Shown: positions 36,328-46,289, counted from the stretch's first letter. The stretch is DNA of 64,000 nt from Brevibacterium oceani (GCF_013623835.1 NZ_JABKDE010000003.1:496001-560000); one strand, 5' to 3'. Notes: generated by a model from the letters alone, not told the origin. Program-made: numbers and translations.

Positions 36328-37119
36328 ATGACTGCTTATGATCTGACCGGACGTCGAGCTTTGGTGACAGGTGGAGCGCAGGGACTCGGAGAGTCCTACG
36401 CTCGTGCACTGTCCGCCTCGGGAGCGAAGGTCGCCATCGCTGACCTGCAAGAACGCGGCGCCGAGGTGGCTGCCGACCTCGGCGAAGGTCATCACTTCGT
36501 CAAGCACGACGTCACCGACGACGCGTCCTGGCAGGCAGCGGTCGATTCGACCGTCGGCGCACTGGGCGGGTTGGACATCATCATCAACAACGCCGGAGTC
36601 GAGATCACCAGCCTGATCGCCGATATCGACCCGGCCGAGGCGAAGGCGATGCTCGACGTCAATGTCCTCGGTACGGTCCTCGGCCTCAAGCACGGATTGC
36701 GCGCGATGCGGCCAGGAGGACCTGCCGAAGGCGGCGGAACGATCATCAACGTCGCCTCGGTGGCAGCCACGATCGCATTCCCCGGAATCTCCGTGTACTC
36801 AGCGACGAAATCGGCGATCGACCGGCTCACACGAGTCGCAGCGATGGAGAGCGGGAAGCTCGGCTACGGGGTTCGGGTCAACTGCCTCTTCCCCGGTCTC
36901 GTTCCCAACGAGATGGGCGCCGGTCTGGCCAATGACGTCTCGGAGCTCGGCCTCTTCGAGAGCCCGGAGGCAGCTGTCCAGGCCGTCGTCGAATTGACTC
37001 CGTCGGGTCGCTTGGCCGAGGAGCAGGACATCACCGACGCACTGCTGTTCCTCGCCTCCGATGAATCACGGTTCGTCAACGGCGCAGCCCTGCAGGTCGA
37101 CGGCGGCATGGGCATGTGA
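36328..37119 (+). CDS. Short-chain dehydrogenase/reductase
   Basis: A 263-aa classical SDR. The cofactor motif TGGAQGLGES, NNAG, and the catalytic YSATK are present, and the protein ends with the usual VDGGMGM. ATG 36328 is chosen for its AAGGAG 5 nt upstream. It oxidises or reduces an alcohol/ketone; the substrate is unknown. It is first in a cluster with a saccharopine-dehydrogenase-like protein and an acyl-CoA ligase. Confidence 0.9.
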   Translation: MTAYDLTGRRALVTGGAQGLGESYARALSASGAKVAIADLQERGAEVAADLGEGHHFVKHDVTDDASWQAAVDSTVGALGGLDIIINNAGVEITSLIADIDPAEAKAMLDVNVLGTVLGLKHGLRAMRPGGPAEGGGTIINVASVAATIAFPGISVYSATKSAIDRLTRVAAMESGKLGYGVRVNCLFPGLVPNEMGAGLANDVSELGLFESPEAAVQAVVELTPSGRLAEEQDITDALLFLASDESRFVNGAALQVDGGMGM

Positions 37120-37209
37120 GCCCCACCGGTGACCTCCGACAATGCCTCTGATTGCTGCATCGTCGGCGACCCAGCATTACCACGAAGACAGAAGACAAAG
37201 GAGACACTG

Positions 37210-38343
37210 ATGCCCGAATCCAACAAACCCGTCGTCGTCTACGGCGCCAGCGGCTACACCGGCCGAATCATCTGCGAATATCTGAGACAGTACGACGTTC
37301 CCTTCATCGCCGCCGGCAGGAGCGAGGAGAGGCTCCGCGAGTCAATGGACCGCAACGTGCCCGGCATCGAGACCGCGGACTATGAGATCCGCACCGTCGA
37401 TACCACGGTTGAGGCCCTCACCGAGCTTTTCTCCGGGGCGAAGGTCGTGCTCAATACGGTCGGTCCGTTCAGCAAGTACGGTCCGACCGTCGTTGAGGCG
37501 GCTCTCGCCGGAGGAGCGCATTACCTGGATACCAGCGGGGAACAGGATTGGCTCATCACATGTGAAGAACAGTTCGGCGAGGCCTATGCCGAGAAGAGCC
37601 TTCTGCTCTCACCAGGACTTGCGCAGATGTATACGATCGGCGAAGTCGCCGCCAATCTCTGTCTGGAACAGCCGGGGCTCGATACTTTGGACATTGCCGT
37701 CTTCTGGGGAGGCAGCCCGACGATCGCGTCGACGCAGACGATTCTCGTCAACGCCGCGACGTCGAAAGCCTACTATCTCGAGCGGAACAATTACGCCGAG
37801 TTCGATCCCAATGAAGGTCTCGTGCCCTTGGTCGTCCCCGGGCAGCATGAGCTTGCTCAATCACTTCCCTGGGGTGGAACCAGCCACCCGGTGTGGTTCA
37901 GGAACGACCCTCGGGTCGCCAATGTGAAGGCCCAAGGCGGTGTCTTCAACACTCCTCTCATGCGCGGAGTTCCGGTGATCGTCGCCAATGCCTTGGAAGA
38001 GACCAAGGACATGAGCGAGAGTGAGCGCGACCGAGTGCTCACCGAACGTGCCGCAGAAGTGATGAGCGTGATGCCGCCGCGAGAGAATCCACGAGTCAAC
38101 AAGTCATTGGATTCCGTGCATGCCAGCGGACCGCTCGGCCGCGCTCACTGCGTGATCCACGGCAACAGCAACTATCAGCAGACCGGCCTGCTGCAGGCCT
38201 TCGCGGCCTACTACCTCGTTCAGAAAGCACCTCTCAAGGTGGGCTTCGCCTCCGGGTGCCAGGCCTTCGGCCATCGTGAGCTCCTCGGGGTTCTGCGCGA
38301 GTTCGGGCTGGTGGCGCCTCCGGTGCTCTCCGTTCAGGCCTGA
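37210..38343 (+). CDS. Saccharopine dehydrogenase-like / trans-acting enoyl reductase family protein
   Basis: A 377-aa protein. The N-terminal Rossmann fold has GASGYTG (residues 12-18) and VLNTVGPF-KYG, a signature of this family, followed by YLDTSGEQDW. Members include lysine-pathway enzymes and actinobacterial enoyl reductases acting on lipids. The neighbouring CoA ligase makes a lipid or alicyclic acid substrate plausible; that is inference. ATG 37210 with AAAGGAG upstream. Confidence 0.8.
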   Translation: MPESNKPVVVYGASGYTGRIICEYLRQYDVPFIAAGRSEERLRESMDRNVPGIETADYEIRTVDTTVEALTELFSGAKVVLNTVGPFSKYGPTVVEAALAGGAHYLDTSGEQDWLITCEEQFGEAYAEKSLLLSPGLAQMYTIGEVAANLCLEQPGLDTLDIAVFWGGSPTIASTQTILVNAATSKAYYLERNNYAEFDPNEGLVPLVVPGQHELAQSLPWGGTSHPVWFRNDPRVANVKAQGGVFNTPLMRGVPVIVANALEETKDMSESERDRVLTERAAEVMSVMPPRENPRVNKSLDSVHASGPLGRAHCVIHGNSNYQQTGLLQAFAAYYLVQKAPLKVGFASGCQAFGHRELLGVLREFGLVAPPVLSVQA

Positions 38344-38438
38344 TCCGATACCGAATACCCCTGCGGGGCCACGGACTGCGTGCAGTGGCATCTGCGGCGC
38401 ATTCGTGGCCCCGCACAGACTATGGAAGGACATGGGAA

Positions 38439-39998
38439 ATGAGGCTCTCCGACTATTTGGACAAAGGTGCGTCCATCGATGTCGATGCTGCGTGCCTGAC
38501 GACCGACGGTGAGACGCTGAACTACGGGCAGGTGCAGACATTGTCGGTGCGAATCGCCGCTGGACTTGCCGCCAGAGGCGTCGGCCCCGGTGACAAGGTG
38601 GCCATCATATCGAGCAATGATCCCTTCGCCTTCACCTGCGTCTTCGGGATAAGCCGCCTCGGGGCGGTCTGGTGCCCGATCAATCCGCGCAACGAAGCGG
38701 AGGAGAATCGCGAACTGCTCGAGCTCTCCGACTGTACGGTGGTCTTCTTCGCCGGTGCTTATGTGCAGCTCGTCGAGAAGATCAGAGCCGACCTCCCTCT
38801 CGTTCACACATGGGTGTGTCTCGACCAGCAACACGATGACGCGCTGGGTTGGGACGAATTCCTCGACGGTGGTGACGGACGGGATCCCGGCGGGGTCCCG
38901 GTGGATGACCTCGCGATGGTCGTCGGAACCGGAGGCACGACCGGCAAGCCCAAGGGCGTCATGCTCACCAATCACAACCTCGAGACCATGACGGCCATCA
39001 CTCTGATGTCCTACCCGTTCACCCGGACTCCGGTGTACCTGGCCATGGCTCCTCTGACACACGCCGCGGGCGTGCTGTGCTTCCCGATCCTGGCGCTCGG
39101 CGGCGAGATCGTCATCATGCGCAGCGCGGACGTCGGTCAGTTCCTATCCAATGTGGAGACACATAGGGTCACCCATTCGTTCCTTCCACCGACGATCGTC
39201 TACATGGTTCTCGCCGACGCGGGCCTCGATTCGACCGATCTGAGTTCATTGGAATGCCTGTGGTACGGAGCCGCTCCGATGTCTCCCGTGCGTCTTGAGG
39301 AGGCGCTCGAGCGAATCGGCCCGGTCATGGCACAGCTGTTCGGCCAGACGGAGGCCCCGATGATGGTCTCCACCATGGAGCCGCGGGACCACTTCTTCCC
39401 CGACGCGTCGGTGGCCACGGACCGCCTGCGTTCCGCAGGAAGGCCCTCGCCACTGTGCACCGTGGCGATTATGGATGCCGACGGCTCGATCCTGCCCCGC
39501 GGTGAGCGAGGCGAGATCGTCGTCCGCGGCTCACTCGTCATGGACGGCTACTATAAGAATCCCGAAGCCACCGAGGAGGCCACGCGCTTCGGATGGCACC
39601 ACACCGGTGACATCGGCTACCTCGACGAGGATGACTACCTCTTCGTCGTCGACCGTGCCAAAGACATGATCATCACCGGAGGGTTCAACGTCTACTCCAC
39701 AGAGGTTGAGCAAGCGCTGCTCTCGCACCCGGATGTGCAGGATTGTGCCGTCATCGGTCTTCCCGACGACCACTGGGGTGAGAAAGTCACCGCCGTCGTC
39801 CAGCTGCGCCGAGGCGGTGAGGTGACGATGGAGGAGCTGCGCGCCCACGTCAAGGATCGCATCGGCAGTGTGAAGGCCCCGAAGCGCATCGAGGCCTGGT
39901 CGGATCTGCCGCGGTCCAAGGTCGGGAAGGTTCTCAAGGTCGATATCCGTGACGAACTGCTGCAGGCAGATCCGTCGGTCACCCGTCTCGGTGGATGA
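38439..39998 (+). CDS. AMP-forming acyl-CoA ligase
   Basis: A 519-aa ANL ligase. GTGGTTGKPKG is the phosphate loop, FGQTEAP, HHTGD and the lysine motif SKVGKVLKVDIR complete the set. Overall resemblance is to long-chain fatty-acid or aromatic-acid CoA ligases; the substrate is not known. ATG 38439, 8 nt after GGAAGGA. Last gene of the TetR-controlled cluster. Its 3' end overlaps by 20 nt the VOC gene remnant on the other strand. Confidence 0.88.
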   Translation: MRLSDYLDKGASIDVDAACLTTDGETLNYGQVQTLSVRIAAGLAARGVGPGDKVAIISSNDPFAFTCVFGISRLGAVWCPINPRNEAEENRELLELSDCTVVFFAGAYVQLVEKIRADLPLVHTWVCLDQQHDDALGWDEFLDGGDGRDPGGVPVDDLAMVVGTGGTTGKPKGVMLTNHNLETMTAITLMSYPFTRTPVYLAMAPLTHAAGVLCFPILALGGEIVIMRSADVGQFLSNVETHRVTHSFLPPTIVYMVLADAGLDSTDLSSLECLWYGAAPMSPVRLEEALERIGPVMAQLFGQTEAPMMVSTMEPRDHFFPDASVATDRLRSAGRPSPLCTVAIMDADGSILPRGERGEIVVRGSLVMDGYYKNPEATEEATRFGWHHTGDIGYLDEDDYLFVVDRAKDMIITGGFNVYSTEVEQALLSHPDVQDCAVIGLPDDHWGEKVTAVVQLRRGGEVTMEELRAHVKDRIGSVKAPKRIEAWSDLPRSKVGKVLKVDIRDELLQADPSVTRLGG

Positions 39999-40263
39999 GC
40001 TGAATGAGGTTGCCGACCGTGTCGTCGAGCACTGCCGTGGTGATCGGCCCCATCGTCGTGGGAGCCTGCGTGAACGTCACTCCGGCGGGATCGTCGGGTG
40101 AGACCACGGTCAGCCAGCGCGGACCACCCATGTCGATGTCGTGGTGCCTGGAGACTATCAAGCTCAGAGCCCCGACATCGGCTTTCCACCAACAGAGGTT
40201 GGGTTTTCCTTCCCCTACTCGTGGGCTGACTTCATGGCCTGCGCAGACACGGTGAGAAAACAT
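39979..40263 (-). pseudogene. Decayed VOC/glyoxalase-family gene with internal deletion
   Basis: The frame encodes GGPRWLTVVSPDDP, then AGVTFTQAP and AVLDDTVGNLIQL, which are the early-middle and C-terminal pieces of a VOC protein. In intact members about 40-45 residues lie between the first two pieces, and a conserved N-terminal strand with a metal ligand comes before; here the pieces are joined directly and the N-terminus is unrelated. I infer an in-frame internal deletion plus loss of the start. Confidence 0.7.
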
Positions 40264-40269
40264 GGGGAC

Positions 40270-41019
40270 ATGACTTCTTCACCGAATGCTGCACAGCACA
40301 CCGCTCACCAGAACCCCGCCATCATCAACGCCGGGAACATCACGAAGCACTTCAACCAGACGTACGCGCTCGCCGGCGTCGACCTCACGATCGGCCTCGG
40401 CGAATCCCTGGCGATCATGGGGCCCTCCGGTTCGGGCAAGACCACCCTCCTGCACTGCCTGGCCGGCATCATCCGCCCTGACGGCGGCCACATCGCACTC
40501 TCGGCCACCGACCGCAGCGCCGCCGCGGACATCACCGCACTCAAAGAATCCGGCCGTACCGCCCTGCGCCGCGAAGTCTTCGGCTTCGTCTTCCAACAGG
40601 GACTGCTTCTGCCCGAACTCACCGCCGTCGACAACGTCGCGCTCGCCGCCATGCTCGCAGGGATGAACCGGGCCGATGCCACCCGACATGCCCACGCTTG
40701 GCTCGACCGCCTCGGACTGGCCGAACATCTGAACAAACGGATCGGCCAGCTCTCCGGCGGCCAGGCCCAGCGAGTGGCCATCGCCCGCTCCCAGGTCACC
40801 CAGCCCGTCGTCACCTTCGCCGACGAACCGACCGGGGCCCTGGATTCCCAGACGTCGACCGAGGTGCTCACCGAACTGCTCGGCTCCACGACCGGCCGCG
40901 GCTCCACCCTCGTCGTCGTCACCCACGATGAGAACGTTGCCGCCCGCTGCTCGCGAGTCGTCCGGCTCGCCGACGGTCGCATCGTCGCCGACTCCGCGAT
41001 GCAGGATGTTGCGCACTGA
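40270..41019 (+). CDS. ABC transporter ATP-binding protein (MacB/LolD type)
   Basis: A 249-aa ATPase. Walker A GPSGSGKTT, signature LSGGQAQRVAIARS, Walker B VTFADEPTGALD and the switch His in VTHDEN are all intact. It serves the two FtsX-like permeases that follow (stop/start overlap TGATG). ATG 40270 is the most likely start although its ribosome-binding site is weak; the in-frame GTG 40252 is possible. Confidence 0.92.
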   Translation: MTSSPNAAQHTAHQNPAIINAGNITKHFNQTYALAGVDLTIGLGESLAIMGPSGSGKTTLLHCLAGIIRPDGGHIALSATDRSAAADITALKESGRTALRREVFGFVFQQGLLLPELTAVDNVALAAMLAGMNRADATRHAHAWLDRLGLAEHLNKRIGQLSGGQAQRVAIARSQVTQPVVTFADEPTGALDSQTSTEVLTELLGSTTGRGSTLVVVTHDENVAARCSRVVRLADGRIVADSAMQDVAH

Positions 41020-42374
41020 TGAACGTCCTACCCATCCTTCTCTCCCGACAGACCTTGACCTCGACGACAGCGAGGCTCGTGGGCATCGCGTTCTTCGCGT
41101 GCTCGACGATCTTCCTCACCGTCGCCGGCGGCGCCTGGGCATTCACCGACCGTCCTGAAGTCGCCGGATACTCCGAGATCGCCGACCTCTACCAACTGCT
41201 CGCGATCTTCGCCACCGTGTTCCTCGTCGTTCCCGCCGTCAGCCTCGGAGTCGCCTCGGCGAAACTGAGCGCCCGCCGGCAGGACGAACGACTCTCCACC
41301 CTGTCCCTGCTCGGCGCCGGCAGAGGCACGATCCGCCTCATCGCCGTCGCCGAACCCGTCATCCCCGCCGCGATCGGCATCGTGGCCGGCATCGGAGGCT
41401 ACCTGCTGGTCGCCTGGCCGCTCAGCTTCATCACCTTCACCGGTGTGCCGCTGGGATATTCGGCCCTCCTCATGCCGGCCTGGCTGCTCGCAGCCGTCGT
41501 GGCCGGACTCGCCCTCATCTGCCTGCTCGCCTCACTGCTGGGTCTGCGCAGGATCACCGTCTCTCCGCTGGGTGTGCGCACCCGTGCGCTGGAGCGGAAG
41601 TTCCCCCTGATCCGCGTGATCACGGCGATCCTGCTCATCCTCGTCGTGGCCATCGCCGCCTACGTGTCAACCATGATGGAACTGTCGATCACGGCCACCA
41701 TCGTCTCGAGCATCGCCACGACCGGCCTCGCTCTCCTGCTCATCAGCGTTCTCGGGGTTCTGTGCATCCGCATCCACGCCGGAATCGCGGGCAAGACCGC
41801 CCGCGGGCCCGCCTCGGTGATCGCCGCCGGAATGGTCGCCGATGCTCCCGGGCAGTACTGGCGCAGGGTCGCGGGGCTGGCGATGATCACCTTCATCGCC
41901 GTCGTCGTCGGAACGGGAACGGCGATGATGCGCAACAGTCAGGGCGACCTCACGGCGGAAGAGCGGGCCATCATGGGTCCCTACCAATTCCTCGCCGACG
42001 ATATCTTCACCGGACTCATCCTCACTCTGGCCATCGCCTTCATCCTCGTCATCGTCTCCGCCACGATCAATCAGGCAGCGGACATCCTCGACCGGGCGGA
42101 CACCTACCGCGAACTCCACGCCGCCGGGATGCCGCAGACGATGATGCACCGCGTCACCGTCCGGGCCGTGATGTCACCGATCCTGCTCGTCACCGTGGTC
42201 TCTCTGCTGCTCGGAGGAGGACTCGCCGGTCTCATGGCTTCGGTCGGCGACCTCGGCGATCCGCTCACCATCGGGACCGTCGCCATCGTCCTCGTCGCCG
42301 GGGTGGCGATGGTGTGGCTCGGCCTGCAGTTCACCCGTCCTCTCGTCCGCCGCGTCACCGCGGTTCCGGCCTGA
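41019..42374 (+). CDS. FtsX-like ABC transporter permease (first copy)
   Basis: A 451-aa membrane protein. An N-terminal span (VGIAFFACSTIFLTVAGGAW) and about eight to nine more; FtsX-type domains occur at about residues 60-180 and 280-445. It lacks a large extracytoplasmic MacB domain. It resembles the next permease closely along its length (shared SARRQDERLSTxSLLGA and SPLGVRT), so the two arose by duplication and probably form a heterodimer. The cargo is unknown; peptide or lipid export is usual for the class. Confidence 0.88.
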   Translation: MNVLPILLSRQTLTSTTARLVGIAFFACSTIFLTVAGGAWAFTDRPEVAGYSEIADLYQLLAIFATVFLVVPAVSLGVASAKLSARRQDERLSTLSLLGAGRGTIRLIAVAEPVIPAAIGIVAGIGGYLLVAWPLSFITFTGVPLGYSALLMPAWLLAAVVAGLALICLLASLLGLRRITVSPLGVRTRALERKFPLIRVITAILLILVVAIAAYVSTMMELSITATIVSSIATTGLALLLISVLGVLCIRIHAGIAGKTARGPASVIAAGMVADAPGQYWRRVAGLAMITFIAVVVGTGTAMMRNSQGDLTAEERAIMGPYQFLADDIFTGLILTLAIAFILVIVSATINQAADILDRADTYRELHAAGMPQTMMHRVTVRAVMSPILLVTVVSLLLGGGLAGLMASVGDLGDPLTIGTVAIVLVAGVAMVWLGLQFTRPLVRRVTAVPA

Positions 42375-42385
42375 AAGGAACACCC

Positions 42386-43765
42386 ATGTCCACCACTATG
42401 CGCACCATTCCCCTCGTCCTCGGGCGACGGTCGCTGACCTCGGCAAGCTCCGTCCTCGTCGCCGGCGCGTTCTTCGCCTGCGCCACACTGTTCCTCACAG
42501 TGGCCGCCGGCGCCTGGATGTTCTTCCAGATCCCGCCGAGCACGGACCCCGCCGAGGCGGGCATGGACGTCATGTACAAGACCCTGGCCGCACTGGCCAC
42601 CGTCCTCCTCGTCATCCCAGCCGCCACCCTGGCCTCGGCCTCGGCGACGCTGTCGGCCCGCCGACAGGACGAACGGCTGTCGACGATGTCCCTCCTCGGC
42701 GCCAAGCAGTCACAGATCACGGCACTGGCAGTGGCCGAACCGCTCATGCCGGCACTGGCCGGAATCGTCCTCGGCGTGGTCGGCTACCTGGGGCTGGCGC
42801 TGCCGGTCAGCCTCATCCACTTCATGGGCGAGCCCATCGGATACGCGAACATGCTCATGCCGGTCTGGCTCATCCTCGTCGTGGTCGTCTTCCTCGTCCT
42901 CGTCTGTGCAGGTTCGGCGCTGCTCGGTCTGCGGAAAGTCGCGGTGTCGCCTCTGGGAGTGCGGACGAAGAGCCTGGAACGGAAGTTCCCCCTCGGCCGC
43001 ATCATCGTCGCGGTCGCCGCCGTCATCGCCCTGCCCATCGTCTTCGCACTCACGAAGGCCGGCCTCGGCGTCGGTTTCATCCTCGGCCTGACCATCGGCT
43101 TCCTGGCGCTCGGACTCGTCGTCGTCGACCTCGTCGGCGGTCTGCTCATCCGCTGGTTCGCCCATCTCAGCGGTCGGCGCGCGGCCACTCCTGATCGTCT
43201 CATCGCCGCCCGGCTGGTCTCCGATGAACCGAAGCGGTTCTGGCGGCGGGTCTCCGGACTGGCGATGGCGGCCTTCATCGCCGCCGTCTGCGGTTCCGGC
43301 GTCGCCCTGTCCCAGCTCGGCATCGATTCCGCCGAGGGCTCCGAGATGGGAGTGAGCGAGGCCGAGATCCATCTCTTCCACGACATGTTCACCGGGGTGC
43401 TGCTGGTCATGGGCATCGCGATCGTGCTCATCGCTGTCTCTGCGGTGATCAACCAGGTCGCCGACATCTACGATCGGGCCGATACCTTCCAAGACCTCTA
43501 TGCCGCCGGAGCCGATCCGACCCTCATGCATCGGGCGCTGGTGCGGGCCGTCATGTCCCCGGCGATCTGGGTCTCGTTCGTGGCCGGCGGGCTCGGGCTG
43601 CTGCTCGTGTTCCCCCTGGCCGGAGCGGCACTCGTGTTCAAACCGGTCACGTTCCTCACGATCCTCCTCACCGTGGCGGTGGGCATCGGGATCATCCGCG
43701 GCGGGCTGCAGCTGACGAAGCCGATCCTGCGCTCCGTGGCCACCGCCGGCCGGGCGCGGGACTGA
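42386..43765 (+). CDS. FtsX-like ABC transporter permease (second copy)
   Basis: A 459-aa paralogue of the preceding permease, with the same span layout and the same SARRQDERLSTMSLLGA block. ATG 42386 is chosen because GAAAGGA lies 6 nt upstream and because the N-terminus then aligns with the first permease; the frame is open far upstream but runs through the other permease gene. Last gene of the three-gene ABC operon. Confidence 0.88.
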   Translation: MSTTMRTIPLVLGRRSLTSASSVLVAGAFFACATLFLTVAAGAWMFFQIPPSTDPAEAGMDVMYKTLAALATVLLVIPAATLASASATLSARRQDERLSTMSLLGAKQSQITALAVAEPLMPALAGIVLGVVGYLGLALPVSLIHFMGEPIGYANMLMPVWLILVVVVFLVLVCAGSALLGLRKVAVSPLGVRTKSLERKFPLGRIIVAVAAVIALPIVFALTKAGLGVGFILGLTIGFLALGLVVVDLVGGLLIRWFAHLSGRRAATPDRLIAARLVSDEPKRFWRRVSGLAMAAFIAAVCGSGVALSQLGIDSAEGSEMGVSEAEIHLFHDMFTGVLLVMGIAIVLIAVSAVINQVADIYDRADTFQDLYAAGADPTLMHRALVRAVMSPAIWVSFVAGGLGLLLVFPLAGAALVFKPVTFLTILLTVAVGIGIIRGGLQLTKPILRSVATAGRARD

Positions 43766-43777
43766 GGACCCCACCCC

Positions 43778-43822
43778 ATCACCGAGGCGGCTCACCCGGT
43801 CGGGATGGGCCGCCTCGGCGAT
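43778..43822 (+). terminator. Terminator after the ABC permease operon
   Basis: ATCACCGAGGCGG (43778-43790) pairs with CCGCCTCGGCGAT (43810-43822) apart from one base, with a 19-nt loop, 12 nt after the stop. Confidence 0.7.
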
Positions 43823-43918
43823 GGTGTCCGAGGTGCTCAGGCCCGTGTCATCGGCCCGTATGGTGAGAATCTGTTGAATTATGGTTGTCTACCTCCGAAA
43901 ATGAATTAGCCTGGTCCC

Positions 43919-45298
43919 ATGACCGCTGACCGCACTTCTCCCGCTGCACGAGACTCGGACCGACCGGACCCGACCGAGTCACCGACACAGGCTCCGACGC
44001 GGCCCTCGAGGCAGGTTGCCTCGCCCGTATCATCGCGACCGCAGATCCAGGTGCTGCTGACCATCGTCTTCCTCGTCTACCTCGGGCAGATGACGCTCAA
44101 CCCGATCATTGCGCCCCTGGCCAGGGAGGTCGGACTGGCCGAGTGGCAGATCGGAGTGACGATCTCGACCGCGGCGATCATGGTCGTTGTCTCCAGCCAG
44201 TTCTGGGGCCGGCGCTCGCAGTCATGGGGCCGCAAACCGGTGCTCATTGCCGCCCTCCTCGTGGCGACCGTCTCAACCGCACTGTTCGCGCTCGCCTCCT
44301 TCGCGGGAATGCGAGGAGTCGTGGTCGGCACCGCGCTGTTCTGTCTCTTTGTGCTGCTGCGGGGGCTCGGCTTCGGCACTGCGATCGCCGCGGTCCCACC
44401 GACTGCTCAGGCCTACATCGCCGATGTCACCGTCGACGAATCCGCCCGCGTCAGGGGGATGGCAGGCGTCGGCGCCGTCCAGGGCATCGCAATGGTCGTC
44501 GGGGCCGTCGTCGGAGGACTGCTCTCCGGATTCGGCCTCATCACGCCTCTCATCGTCGTCCCCGTGCTGCTCGCCGTCGGATTGGTCCTCGTCATCTTCG
44601 TCCTTCGGCCCGAACCCCGTCATGAGCTCATTGCCGAACCGGCACGCATCCGGCCCGGCGACACACGCGTGTGGCCGTTCCTGCTCGCCGGATTCGGGCT
44701 GCTCACCTCGCTGGGCTTCGTGCAGGTGATCTGCGGATTCATCGTCCAGGACCGACTGGCTCTCGATGCCGAGGCGACCGGTCTCGTCACCGGCGGTGTG
44801 CTGCTCGCAGCCGGGGTCGGCATGGTCCTGGCACAGTCGATCATCGTGCCTCGCAGCGGGTGGTCGCCGGCGACTCTGCTGCGTGTCGGCGCACTGACCA
44901 CACTGTCAGGGTTCATCGTCCTCATCCCTGACATCGGGCTATGGTCGGTGGCGGTGGGCATCTTCCTCATCGGCTGTGGTCTGGGGGTCGCGCTGCCCGG
45001 GTACACGGCGGGGCCTTCGCTGCTCATGCGACGCGACGAGCAGGGCGGTCTGGCGGGGCTCATCGGAGCGACCAACGGACTGACCTTCGTCGTCGCACCG
45101 ACCCTGAGCACCGCGCTCTACGGGATCCGACCACAGCTGCCGATCGTCGTCGGCGCCCTGGTCGTGGCGGCCGTCGCCGGCTTCGTCTTACTTCATCCCC
45201 GTTTCCGCATCGTCGCCGAGGCGGCTGCAGCGGAGCCGTCACCCGTCGATGCCGGCGGGGCGGAGGGTGATCAGGCCGTGATAGCGTCACCGGAATAA
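43919..45298 (+). CDS. MFS transporter
   Basis: A 459-aa protein with a 40-residue hydrophilic Pro/Ser/Thr-rich N-terminus and 12 predicted spans. The loop after span 2 has WGRRSQSWGRKPVL, a major-facilitator signature, and RGLGFGTAIAAVPPTAQAYIAD fits drug or siderophore exporters. The cargo is not determinable. The TetR-type gene 28 nt downstream in the same direction may regulate it. Confidence 0.88.
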   Translation: MTADRTSPAARDSDRPDPTESPTQAPTRPSRQVASPVSSRPQIQVLLTIVFLVYLGQMTLNPIIAPLAREVGLAEWQIGVTISTAAIMVVVSSQFWGRRSQSWGRKPVLIAALLVATVSTALFALASFAGMRGVVVGTALFCLFVLLRGLGFGTAIAAVPPTAQAYIADVTVDESARVRGMAGVGAVQGIAMVVGAVVGGLLSGFGLITPLIVVPVLLAVGLVLVIFVLRPEPRHELIAEPARIRPGDTRVWPFLLAGFGLLTSLGFVQVICGFIVQDRLALDAEATGLVTGGVLLAAGVGMVLAQSIIVPRSGWSPATLLRVGALTTLSGFIVLIPDIGLWSVAVGIFLIGCGLGVALPGYTAGPSLLMRRDEQGGLAGLIGATNGLTFVVAPTLSTALYGIRPQLPIVVGALVVAAVAGFVLLHPRFRIVAEAAAAEPSPVDAGGAEGDQAVIASPE

Positions 45299-45326
45299 GA
45301 GTGGCCGGCGACAGCGAGGATGGTGC

Positions 45327-46061
45327 GTGAGTGTGACGGGCAGACGGGGTCGACCCCCACGGGTCAGCCGCGACGAGATCGCGGACGCCGTCGTCACCGT
45401 CGGCTTCTCCACCCTGACGTTCGCGGCGGTGCGTGAGAACCTCGGGGTCGGTGAGACGACCCTCTATCGCCACGCCCCGGATCGCGACCACCTTGTGCGT
45501 CTTGGTCTCGATCTCATCATCACGAATGCCGACTGGCCGAGCCTCGATGGGGACTGGGAGCCCGTGCTGCGCAGCTACGCCTGTGCGGCATGGAATCTGT
45601 TCGCCGACCATCCCGGCTCGGCCGGTGAAGTCTCCCGCGGGGTCGTGCCGTTCGGGATCATGCGCCTCCTGGACGACCTGTGCGCCGTCCTCATGCGTGC
45701 CGGATTCAGCGCCGAAAACGCGGTTCTCGCCTGCGATGTGGTCTTCGACCTCGTCACGGACAACCGACGCGGCGTCGAGCACTTCGATGCGGTGAGCTCA
45801 GGAAGCGTGGAGTCGGAAAGCGAGAATTCCGGAGGTGAGAACCCGGGAACACCGCGTCAGCTGCTCGAACGCGCATGGTCGGGGGCGGCCTCGGCGAGTG
45901 AGGAATCTGCCACCGATGTCGAACGCGATGCCATCCACACAGCGATCCACGGGTCGATCGTGGCCGAACCGTATGCATGGTTCACGGGAAAGCTCGAGGT
46001 CGTCCTCGCAGGTGTGAGGCATGCGCTCGCACCTCGAGATTCCACGCCATCGGCTGACTGA
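45327..46061 (+). CDS. TetR family regulator
   Basis: A 244-aa protein. RGRPPRVSRDEIADAVVTVG opens the helix-turn-helix, completed by LTFAAVRENLGVGETTLYRH. A Ser/Glu/Asn-rich loop at about 150-175 interrupts the ligand domain. GTG 45327 has GAGGA 6 nt upstream. It follows the MFS gene by 28 nt; a regulator-exporter pair is likely but not shown. Confidence 0.85.
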   Translation: MSVTGRRGRPPRVSRDEIADAVVTVGFSTLTFAAVRENLGVGETTLYRHAPDRDHLVRLGLDLIITNADWPSLDGDWEPVLRSYACAAWNLFADHPGSAGEVSRGVVPFGIMRLLDDLCAVLMRAGFSAENAVLACDVVFDLVTDNRRGVEHFDAVSSGSVESESENSGGENPGTPRQLLERAWSGAASASEESATDVERDAIHTAIHGSIVAEPYAWFTGKLEVVLAGVRHALAPRDSTPSAD

Positions 46062-46289
46062 TCCGTCCTTGACGTGGGTCGGGGACCGACGCCGCGCTCG
46101 TGTCTGCACCGGTGTGTAAGGTATCTCTCCACCGACCGAGGAGCTTCGCCGACTACGCGCGGAGCTGAGCCGGCGTCGCGCGGAACCAGACGAGCGCCTC
46201 CGTAGTCGCCGGTGCCTGAGTGCCGTCGGTCACGGGTACAGTTGGATGGCACCGATTCCGGGCGTGCCGAGCGTGAGAGAGGACGACGA

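Noticed and set aside
43900..43918. A second DtxR-like box before the MFS gene (AATTAGCCTGGTCCC)
   Set aside because: Only the left half resembles the consensus, and the right half does not match.
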